From contig JAUYJN010000032.1 of NCBI GenBank assembly GCA_030700255.1, forward strand, positions 1-60,260: a DNA stretch of 60,260 bases, read 5' to 3'. Positions 54,092-60,260 of this stretch are shown piece after piece. Positions within the stretch are counted from its first letter, which is position 1. The number at the start of each line of letters is the position of its first letter. The DNA is from Candidatus Peregrinibacteria bacterium (GTDB lineage: Bacteria; Patescibacteriota; Gracilibacteria; UBA1369; JABINC01). The position numbers and the translations under genes were made by a program. The notes below the pieces were generated by a model that was given only the letters and a program-made list of their open reading frames with translations, did no database searches and was not told where the DNA came from.

Positions 54092-54799
54092 CTACTCATT
54101 TTCCTCAACTTCATCCTTGACTGTTTTTTCAACAATGCCTTTTACCTCACGATAATTAAAAAAGAAAAAAATCAAAAATGATGCGAAAAATATACCACCG
54201 ACATTGATACTAAAAAGTGTGAATGATTTTTGTACCGCTTCCATATTATTATGAGCCAGTTGTATACCGGTGACACAGAGTGGCGGAAGCAAAGCTACGG
54301 CTATTGCGATACCGGCCAAATTCACATGAAGCGTTTCACTGGCCCATGCATAGGCGCCGGCAAAGCCGGCGAAAAACGCAACCAACACAGAAATAACTGA
54401 ATATGAAAGGCTCGTCTCAATTTCATAATTCATATATGCATCAGGGGCAAAAACATAAGAAACCGCCGAAGATATGGCAAGTATCAATATAGTGGAAGCT
54501 ATCAATATTCTCAAAGAACGTAAGAAAAGATCTAGGCGGCCTGCGGCCGCCCCAAGCCCAAGCGCAAGGATAGGGTATAGCACTGGGGATACAAGCATAC
54601 CTCCAATAATAATCGCCGTGTTATTTTCAATAAGACCAAATGTAATTATCAATATAGCAACCACTAACATAACATAATAGTCCGCACTATCCCTACTTTC
54701 TGCAATAAGAATTGCAGCAGTTTTTTTCTTCTGACGAAACTCATGAGAAAAGCTTCTCGGAGATATAAATTCAGCAACTTTTTGAAAAATATTTATCAT
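54092..54799 (-). CDS. DUF389 family membrane protein
   Basis: The product has six or seven membrane helices. The DUF389 core is visible in SADYYVMLVVAILIITFGL, NNTAIIIGGMLVSPVLYPIL and GIAIAVALLPPLCVTGIQLA. The function of the family is unknown; a transport role is likely. Possible starts are 54850, 54808 and 54799. I choose 54799 because an extended -10 box overlaps the 54808 start. Two GC-rich hairpins lie inside the gene. It converges on the PBP gene. Confidence 0.88.
   Translation of the reverse strand: MINIFQKVAEFISPRSFSHEFRQKKKTAAILIAESRDSADYYVMLVVAILIITFGLIENNTAIIIGGMLVSPVLYPILALGLGAAAGRLDLFLRSLRILIASTILILAISSAVSYVFAPDAYMNYEIETSLSYSVISVLVAFFAGFAGAYAWASETLHVNLAGIAIAVALLPPLCVTGIQLAHNNMEAVQKSFTLFSINVGGIFFASFLIFFFFNYREVKGIVEKTVKDEVEENE
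54355..54371. repeat. GC-rich perfect hairpin inside the DUF389 gene (first)
   Basis: CGCCGGC (54355-54361) and GCCGGCG (54365-54371) form a perfect 7-bp stem with loop AAA. It encodes FAGFAGA in a membrane helix. Confidence 0.8.
54535..54551. repeat. GC-rich perfect hairpin inside the DUF389 gene (second)
   Basis: GGCGGCC (54535-54541) and GGCCGCC (54545-54551) form a perfect 7-bp stem with loop TGC. It encodes AAAGRL at the end of a membrane helix. Confidence 0.8.
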
Positions 54800-54806
54800 C
54801 AAAGAC

Positions 54807-54835
54807 ATTGTAGCACAAATCCGCCCCCCTGACCA
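54807..54835 (-). promoter_or_regulatory. Extended -10 promoter of the DUF389 gene
   Basis: On the minus strand TGCTACAAT (hexamer 54807-54812) is preceded by TGGTCA (54830-54835) with a 17-base spacer. Transcription would begin at about 54800, so the ATG at 54799 would be read from a leaderless or nearly leaderless mRNA. Confidence 0.4.
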
Positions 54836-54920
54836 CTCATACAAACTCAAAATAATGTAATTTTACCCAAGAAGATGTACTGTAATAATGATAAGCACTT
54901 ATAATTAACCCTTTTAACCT

Positions 54921-55694
54921 ATGTTGCCTAAATTCGACCAAACCAAGCCACTTGCGATTCCGATTTCTGTACTGATTGTTTTTATAATCGCATTTTTCGC
55001 AGTACAAACGGTAAAAGTCTACAAAGAAATACGATACGTTGGAACTCCGGAAACCTTTGAAAGACAAATTTCAATCGAGGGAACGGGTAAAGTCATGGCA
55101 TTTCCTGATATAGCAACGATTACTGTAGGAATAGACACAAAAGGTAAAGAGGTAGCGACGGCACAAAAAGAAAATTCAGAAAAAAACAACGCCCTAATAG
55201 CAAGTTTAAAAAAACTTGGAGTTGCCGAGGAGGATATCAAGACAACTTCTTACAATGTTTATGAAAACCAAGAATACAACCCTGAAGTGCGAAAATATGA
55301 CTCACTCGGTTGGATGGTTTCACAAAGACTCGAAATAAAAATTAGGAAAATGGATCAACTTTCAAAAGTCTTGGAAGCCGCAGGGCAAGGCGGAGCTAAT
55401 TCAATCTCAGGGCCAAGCTTCACAATAGATGATATGACAACTATAAAAGATGAGGCTCGTGAAAAAGCCATAGCTGATGCTAACAAAAAAGCTGAAATTC
55501 TAGCAGATAAACTAGACGTAAGACTTGGGAACATAACCAGCTACAACGAATACATGCAAAATGACAGACCGGTTTATTACGAAACTATGTCGATGAAAGG
55601 AGTAGATGACAGCATGGACATGGCTGCCCCGGAAATTCAAACAGGCCAAAACGAATACGCTATCACGATCAACATCACATACGAACTAAAATAA
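54921..55694 (+). CDS. SIMPL domain (DUF541) protein
   Basis: The 257-residue product has an N-terminal membrane anchor (IPISVLIVFIIAFFAVQTV) and an exported SIMPL domain: ISIEGTGKVMAFPDIATITV, SYNVYENQEYNPEV, GGANSISGPSFTIDD, and DEAREKAIADANKKAEILAD. Homologues such as YggE/BP26 form large channel-like or ring assemblies and have been linked to stress. It is followed 2 bases later by the tRNA-Trp gene on the other strand. Confidence 0.93.
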   Translation: MLPKFDQTKPLAIPISVLIVFIIAFFAVQTVKVYKEIRYVGTPETFERQISIEGTGKVMAFPDIATITVGIDTKGKEVATAQKENSEKNNALIASLKKLGVAEEDIKTTSYNVYENQEYNPEVRKYDSLGWMVSQRLEIKIRKMDQLSKVLEAAGQGGANSISGPSFTIDDMTTIKDEAREKAIADANKKAEILADKLDVRLGNITSYNEYMQNDRPVYYETMSMKGVDDSMDMAAPEIQTGQNEYAITINITYELK

Positions 55695-55696
55695 TC

Positions 55697-55771
55697 TGGC
55701 AGGGATAGAAGGATTCGAACCCTCACTAACGGTTTTGGAGACCGGCGTGCTACCATTGACACCATATCCCT
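55697..55771 (-). tRNA. tRNA-Trp (anticodon CCA)
   Basis: Acceptor arms AGGGATA and TATCCCT pair, the T loop has GTTCGAATC, and the anticodon loop CTCCAAA gives CCA. The 3' CCA is encoded. It reads UGG, which agrees with UGA being a stop in this genome. Confidence 0.93.
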
Positions 55772-55781
55772 AGAATTTTTG

Positions 55782-55858
55782 TGGTGCACCTGGAGGGATT
55801 CGAACCCCCAACCCTCGGTTCCGAAGACCGATGCTCTATCCAGTTGAGCTACAGGTGC
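55782..55858 (-). tRNA. tRNA-Arg (anticodon TCG)
   Basis: Acceptor arms GCACCTG and CAGGTGC pair, D-arm TAGCTCAACTGGATAGAGCA and T-loop GTTCGAATC are typical, and the loop CTTCGGA gives TCG, reading CGN arginine codons. CCA is encoded. It lies 10 bases upstream of tRNA-Trp, so both probably come from one precursor. Confidence 0.94.
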
Positions 55859-55946
55859 ATGCCTTATTGTTTTCTCAAAAAGCGGGGATAAGTGTAACGT
55901 TTGAGACTTAAATCATCAAGAGCCAAATTCAATAACTTAACATCAC

Positions 55947-57737
55947 CTACTTCACCTTTAAATAACCTGCTGTTCTCATGTTATTTTTAGAGGTGATTTC
56001 GCTTCCAAGTACAAAGTAATCTAATTTTTTAAGTACATTTACGACTTCGGCAATGGCACTACGGTAGTCAGATTCAGTAGCTTCTAAGGCAGCTTTTGAT
56101 TCTTCTTCTGACATTTCAGTAATACTGTTCATAAACTCTTGCTGACTTAGTTGAGATTTCAATACAACCTCAGCAAATTCACCAAAGTAATCTGTCAAAA
56201 GTGAAAAATCAAAATATATAACCCCTCCGTCAGCATCTCCTATGGTTTTAATAGCTTCGTCATATCGCGTATTGTCAGATATCACATCGTCTCCGTAGTT
56301 TTCGTAGAGACCTTTTTGGATACTAAGAATAAATAAATCGTCCTCTGTTAGACCGTAAGTAAAATCAATTGATGGAGGCGTTACCCCTGGGAATTGCTCT
56401 GCAAAACTACCATCGTCAAAAGCTGCAAGATCAATTGAAATCACACTAAGATCTCCATATGCGGCTTTTTGCATAGCAGCTCCGAGCTGTTCTTGGGAAA
56501 GAGTTATGTAACCGGATAATTGTGTATCAAGTTTAAGGTAAAAATCACGAGCCGCCTGAGAGTTCGAACTCGCATCAAATGCCAAGGTAATACCTGGGAT
56601 TAACCAATCCCCTTTTTGTAATACAAATGCAAACCCCTTATCCATCCATGAGAAAAGCCCGGCCTCTAAATCAGAACCAAACAAAGATCTAAATCCTTCA
56701 CTAATAGATGGATCACTAAGCGTAGGGTTGTTTCTAAGGCTATTTGCAAGGTCATAAGACTCTGTATAAGCAATCAAATCATTGGCATTGAAATAGTCCG
56801 TCATATAAGCACCGGGTCCTGAAAACATACTCAGATCCGCGCCATATTTTTTCATTTCATCTTTATCAAAAGAGGCGAATCCTTTCAAATCAAATCCATC
56901 TTCTTTTGCGCTAACTCCATACATTTGATAATCAACAAGTTTAAATGGATTCATAGATAATGCGCCATCCGAAGCGCCACCAACATCCATACCTCCAAGA
57001 TCGAAATAAGCATATATCAACTGAGGTTCACTAAACTCTCCAAATGTTTTCAAATAATTTTGATTGTCAGAAAGTGCATCCATATCTCCGGCGTAACGGG
57101 AAAGTGCATTCTCAACAGCATCATCTGTCGTAGTCATTACTAAAAAATTATCGATCAAAATTATCTGAGTTCCGGCCTGAGTATCGGTCACTGTTAGATA
57201 GCCCTGATTGTCACCAAGAATCATTCCTTCGCTTTTCGATAAAGCGTTTATAAAATCTTCTGCTTTTTTTACGTCCGCGACAATGAAAGCTATAAACATT
57301 TCTCCGCTATAATTTGCTTCGTAAAGCTCTATAGTTACATCTGATTCTTCAGTCGGCTCAGAAGTTTGTTTATTTAAATCCATGGCAACGATCGCTCTAT
57401 AGTCCTCACCAAGCATAGGCTTAAGGTCATCTTCAAAAGTAAGGTCACTTTCAGCAAGGATTTCATTCATAGTAGCCAAATATTTATCCAACAACGGCTG
57501 AAGCTCAAATTTCTCCAACAAAGTTTTGAAATTATCTTTTTGCACTTGGTCATAAGCACCATAAGAAATAACAACGCTAGAGTTGTACGGTGCCAAATCT
57601 TCAAGACTGTAACCATCTTCATTCGTTGGCAATACATTACTCGCTGTACCACCGCATGAAATAAGCAAAAACAAACTTGAGATCAAGATAAGGGACAAAG
57701 ACAAAAGCTTTTTGTAACTAAAGTTTTTCATATTCAA
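55947..57737 (-). CDS. DUF3352 family lipoprotein
   Basis: The 596-residue product starts with a signal peptide and lipobox LLISCGG. The mature part has the DUF3352 pattern: LEDLAPYNSSVVISYGAYDQ, then VAMDLNK-type strands, FIAFIVADVKKAEDFINAL, DNQGYLTVTD, and later DLLIAYTES-like segments with many aromatic-aspartate strands. The family is widespread in Patescibacteria and cyanobacteria; function unknown. Met3 is an alternative start. Confidence 0.82.
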   Translation of the reverse strand: MNMKNFSYKKLLSLSLILISSLFLLISCGGTASNVLPTNEDGYSLEDLAPYNSSVVISYGAYDQVQKDNFKTLLEKFELQPLLDKYLATMNEILAESDLTFEDDLKPMLGEDYRAIVAMDLNKQTSEPTEESDVTIELYEANYSGEMFIAFIVADVKKAEDFINALSKSEGMILGDNQGYLTVTDTQAGTQIILIDNFLVMTTTDDAVENALSRYAGDMDALSDNQNYLKTFGEFSEPQLIYAYFDLGGMDVGGASDGALSMNPFKLVDYQMYGVSAKEDGFDLKGFASFDKDEMKKYGADLSMFSGPGAYMTDYFNANDLIAYTESYDLANSLRNNPTLSDPSISEGFRSLFGSDLEAGLFSWMDKGFAFVLQKGDWLIPGITLAFDASSNSQAARDFYLKLDTQLSGYITLSQEQLGAAMQKAAYGDLSVISIDLAAFDDGSFAEQFPGVTPPSIDFTYGLTEDDLFILSIQKGLYENYGDDVISDNTRYDEAIKTIGDADGGVIYFDFSLLTDYFGEFAEVVLKSQLSQQEFMNSITEMSEEESKAALEATESDYRSAIAEVVNVLKKLDYFVLGSEITSKNNMRTAGYLKVK

Positions 57738-57862
57738 AAATTATAAATTTAAAGTATTTTAAGCACTGTGAATCTTATAAGAATGTATCCAAGATAACAA
57801 AGGAAAATCGGATTCTAATTCTAAAAATTCATGCTAAAGTAACCTCGATATAAAAATTAAAG

Positions 57863-59425
57863 ATGAATTTTTTAAATAAAATCGTGTCGAAAGACCTGTA
57901 TGCATATTTGTTTATTTTAGGGTTAGCCTTGATTGTATTTGGGAATGCGATGGGTGGTGAGTTCTTATACGATGATTTACTTTTGATAGTTGAAAATGAA
58001 TTCACGAAATCGTTTGCGCACTTCGTAGACTGGTTTACTTCAAGCTCTACATCAGGGGCCGGGCGCGAGCTCGGCAATTTATGGAGACCGCTTCCAAGCG
58101 CGGTATATACATTAATATACAGCTTGTTTGGACTGAGCCCGGCTATGCATCATATTACAAACATAATTTTGCATTCTATAAATGGATATCTAGTTTATAA
58201 ATTACTGGATAAATTTTCTATCGAAAAAATATGGTGCCTGCTCGCAGCGCTCATATTTATCGTCCACCCTGTGCAAGCCGAATCAGTGAGCTATATCTCA
58301 GGACTCCCAGACGTACTCAGTACATTATTTGTACTGCTCGCCCTCAATTCTTACGCAGAAATATCTGACAAAAAACCAACTCAACTCATAAAAACAGGTG
58401 GGTTTTTCGTACTTGCACTTCTCACCAAGGAATCGGTAGTAGTCTTATTTCCGCTCGCGATTTTGATCGATATTTTCAATTGGCAAAACTACGGTGCGAG
58501 AGAAAAAAACTTCCGCAAAAAATCGCTCGCCCTACTCGGAGCCATGACTCTCATTTTCATAATTGCAAAATTCACAATTTTAAATTTTAACAAGGACCTC
58601 GCTTTAACTCATGAAAAAAACCCATACACAGAACATGTATATGTAAGGTTAATCACATTTACAAGCATCTTAATTCAATATGTAAAACTACTCGTCTATC
58701 CACTCCATTTATATATTGATAAGGAGCAGACTGTATTTACAACTTTGCTAAAACCACAAGGTTTGGCCGGCCTCGCAATCCTTGGCACTATTTTAATCGG
58801 CTCTTATCGTTCATTCAAAAACAAAAGATTTTTCATGCTCGCTGGCCTATGGTTCCTCTGCGCTTTGATTCCTGTCTCAGGAATTATTCTTACAAATTCA
58901 ATGTATTTCGAACATTGGCTATACCTCCCTATTATCGGGCTACTTATCATGCTCGCTGCCGCTCTAAATAATTTAAATTCACACAATCAAAAAATTGCAA
59001 TCACCGTACTTCTCCTCGTCGCCGTACTCTTCGGAACACGCACCATAATCCGCAACCGCGACTGGCATGACGCAATTACATTTTTCAAACACGAACTCAA
59101 GTACACAGAAAATCCAGGCAGAGTTCATCACCAAATCGGAACCGCATACTTACGCGCCGACAATTATCCCGAGGCTATCAACGAACTCAAAGTCGCAACC
59201 TCACTCAACCAAGAGAACGTCGATACTCAATTCAGCCTCTGCCTCGCGTACTACCTAAACAAACAACTTCCCCTCGCAGGAATTGAATGCCAAAAAGCAC
59301 TTCAAATCGACCCAAGTCACAAAGCTTCCATGATGACCTTATATAACATTGCCGTAACAACAGGAAACCTCCCACTCGCTTCAGAGCTCAATCAAAAACT
59401 CAGAGCTATCGGCGTAACTCAATAA
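57863..59425 (+). CDS. TMTC-like polytopic membrane protein with C-terminal TPRs
   Basis: The 520-residue product has about ten membrane helices and a C-terminal tail of two or three tetratricopeptide repeats (GRVHHQIGTAYLRADNYPEA; DTQFSLCLAYYLNKQLPLAG). The first loop carries FLYDDLLLIVENEF with an aspartate pair, and LWRPLPSAVYTLIYSLFG, both typical of TMTC/ GT-C type glycosyltransferases that use lipid-linked mannose. It may glycosylate exported proteins such as the S-layer protein; substrate and activity are inferred. Confidence 0.8.
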   Translation: MNFLNKIVSKDLYAYLFILGLALIVFGNAMGGEFLYDDLLLIVENEFTKSFAHFVDWFTSSSTSGAGRELGNLWRPLPSAVYTLIYSLFGLSPAMHHITNIILHSINGYLVYKLLDKFSIEKIWCLLAALIFIVHPVQAESVSYISGLPDVLSTLFVLLALNSYAEISDKKPTQLIKTGGFFVLALLTKESVVVLFPLAILIDIFNWQNYGAREKNFRKKSLALLGAMTLIFIIAKFTILNFNKDLALTHEKNPYTEHVYVRLITFTSILIQYVKLLVYPLHLYIDKEQTVFTTLLKPQGLAGLAILGTILIGSYRSFKNKRFFMLAGLWFLCALIPVSGIILTNSMYFEHWLYLPIIGLLIMLAAALNNLNSHNQKIAITVLLLVAVLFGTRTIIRNRDWHDAITFFKHELKYTENPGRVHHQIGTAYLRADNYPEAINELKVATSLNQENVDTQFSLCLAYYLNKQLPLAGIECQKALQIDPSHKASMMTLYNIAVTTGNLPLASELNQKLRAIGVTQ

Positions 59426-59434
59426 CTCTAATAT

Positions 59435-59833
59435 ATGAAATTCCCCGTAGAACTCACAGAGAAACATTTAGAAAAAGCCAAACAACTCAATATCAAACCG
59501 GAGGATATTGAGGAATCTTTTGTGCTCGGCAGCGGAGCCGGTGGTCAAAAGATAAATAAAACTGCAAGTTGCGTGCTACTACGCCATAGACCAACGGGTA
59601 CTGAAGTCCGCTGCCATCTACATCGCGAACAATCAAAAAATAGAATCTCCGCATACAAGCTCTTAATCGACAAAATCGAATTTCAAATCAAGGGTGAACA
59701 ATCTGAAAAAGCAAAAAAGATACATAAACTTAAAAAGCAAAAACAACGTCGTTCAAAGAAAGCCAAAGAAAAAATCCTCGAAGCAAAACATCACCGTGCA
59801 GAATTAAAAGAGACTCGCAAATCAGTAAAATAA
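59435..59833 (+). CDS. GGQ-domain release-factor-like protein (RF-H/C12orf65 type)
   Basis: The 132-residue product has the catalytic GGQ of class I release factors in VLGSGAGGQKINKTASCVLL, then RHRPTGTEVRCHLHREQSKN, and a long basic C-terminal tail. It lacks a codon-recognition domain. The tail could enter the empty mRNA channel, as in ArfB, or act with another rescue factor. It would free stalled ribosomes or peptidyl-tRNA. It starts 9 bases after the TMTC-like gene. Confidence 0.9.
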   Translation: MKFPVELTEKHLEKAKQLNIKPEDIEESFVLGSGAGGQKINKTASCVLLRHRPTGTEVRCHLHREQSKNRISAYKLLIDKIEFQIKGEQSEKAKKIHKLKKQKQRRSKKAKEKILEAKHHRAELKETRKSVK

Positions 59834-60049
59834 TTTGTTTTTAACTCAACAAATTTATTGCGCCCCAATGTAAGAAAGCCGTTTATATCACTAATATCAA
59901 TATCTGTAACGCTTGATGCCAAATCAACTTCTCCTTCACTCGTTTTATCATCCTCGATCACCCCACAACCCTTGATTTCCCCACAACTTATTTTCTCACC
60001 TCCAAAAGTGTTCACGTGAACACTATGGAGAATTTTGTGGGCTAAAAAG
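59834..60049. other. Gap with an 18-bp palindrome
   Basis: These 216 bases between the release-factor-like gene and the HNH gene hold no convincing gene. A minus-strand frame of 112 codons (59791-60129) is open here, but its N-terminal part lies out of frame over the HNH gene. The one clear signal is the palindrome at 60007-60024. Confidence 0.5.
60007..60024. promoter_or_regulatory. Perfect 18-bp palindrome downstream of the HNH gene
   Basis: AGTGTTCAC (60007-60015) and GTGAACACT (60016-60024) form a perfect palindrome. On the minus strand it follows the HNH stop codon by 25 bases and is followed by TTTTGG, so it may act as a terminator with a 7-bp stem and ACGT loop. An operator or a nuclease site is also possible. 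Confidence 0.5.
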
Positions 60050-60260
60050 TCAAAATTTCGTAAGTGCCAGTTTCCTGTGTTCCAAATAAAGAAGGTCTGT
60101 TTTTGTAGGCTCGCGATATATTCCCGCATGTGTAATCTTATGATGAAGCTTGCACAGCGCTATGAGATTGTCGTGAGATTTGGTCTTCGCATAGCCATTT
60201 TTGTGATGAAACTCCGTTGCCGGCTTTTCGCAATTTGGACTGCTGCACCTGCCACCTGTT
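60050..60260 (-). CDS. HNH endonuclease, partial (N-terminus beyond the window)
   Basis: The frame is open from the right edge (first full codon 60257-60259) to TGA at 60050, giving 69 residues of the C-terminal part. It contains a CSSPNCEKP zinc-binding start, then FHHKNGYAKTKSHDNLIALC and KLHHKITHAGIYREP, a classic HNH motif with the two histidines and asparagine. The tail ends LALTKF. Such enzymes cut DNA and occur in restriction, homing and phage contexts. I translated it by hand, since the start lies outside the window. Confidence 0.85.
   Translation of the reverse strand, partial: TGGRCSSPNCEKPATEFHHKNGYAKTKSHDNLIALCKLHHKITHAGIYREPTKTDLLYLEHRKLALTKF

Noticed and set aside
59791-60129. 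Minus-strand frame of 112 codons at the right end
   Set aside because: Its first 27 codons lie out of frame over the clear HNH coding sequence and the rest has no recognisable feature, so I treat it as a shadow frame.

Overview
The window looks like a chromosome piece from a small-genome, AT-rich bacterium of the Patescibacteria (CPR) type, perhaps Peregrinibacteria-like. The evidence is compact gene packing, many small lipoproteins and membrane proteins, a V-type ATPase operon, cysteine-rich zinc-ribbon proteins of a kind common in that group, and start codons preceded by AT-rich leaders instead of clear Shine-Dalgarno sites. UGA works as a stop (for example at the end of the fic gene) and the only tRNA-Trp has anticodon CCA, so this is the standard code and not the UGA-glycine code of Gracilibacteria. 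The lineage is an inference; no rRNA is present.

Layout. 1-1990: a large minus-strand gene runs off the left edge. It joins a caspase-like protease domain, a calcium-loop motif, a thioredoxin domain (WCGPC) and 25-residue tandem repeats, with a 42-residue gene just upstream. 1990-4451: trhP and trhO, two alternative enzymes for wobble-uridine hydroxylation, side by side. 4535-6378: an unknown acidic protein and a 33-cysteine repeat protein. 6388-16606: UMP synthesis genes (pyrF, pyrE, pyrK, pyrD, pyrC, pyrB, with carA divergent), interrupted by an opposite-strand island of fic, a zinc-ribbon fragment and a PEBP gene. 16610-17177: a RelE/Phd toxin-antitoxin pair with its likely operator. 17241-21784: membrane protein, S-layer protein, a DEDDh exonuclease fused to an eroded DinG-like helicase, and folK.

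21835-30761: a V-type ATPase operon in the Enterococcus hirae ntp order (F-I-K-E-C-G-A-B-D), with a consensus promoter and a rotor subunit that carries the known sodium-site residues. 30799-38727: lipoprotein, uvrB, an RND pump with its adaptor, and a small membrane protein. 38840-43195: inositol-phosphatase family protein, rpe, a PfkB kinase, rpiB and prs, which lead from pentose phosphates to PRPP, the co-substrate of PyrE. 43279-51712: thiol protein, membrane protein, Nudix, GNAT, CYTH, lipoprotein, folP-pabC-pabB, ndk and an M16 peptidase. 51789-55858: penicillin-binding protein, DUF389, SIMPL protein, tRNA-Trp and tRNA-Arg. 55947-60260: DUF3352 lipoprotein, a TMTC-like membrane protein with TPRs, a GGQ release-factor-like protein and a partial HNH endonuclease at the right edge.

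The strongest leads are the caspase-thioredoxin-repeat protein, the cysteine-rich repeat family, the helicase-dead exonuclease, and a set of short perfect GC-rich hairpins with 3-base loops scattered mostly inside coding genes. The two edge genes (caspase-thioredoxin and HNH) have no stop or start inside the window, so ordinary ORF calling can miss them; I translated them by hand.
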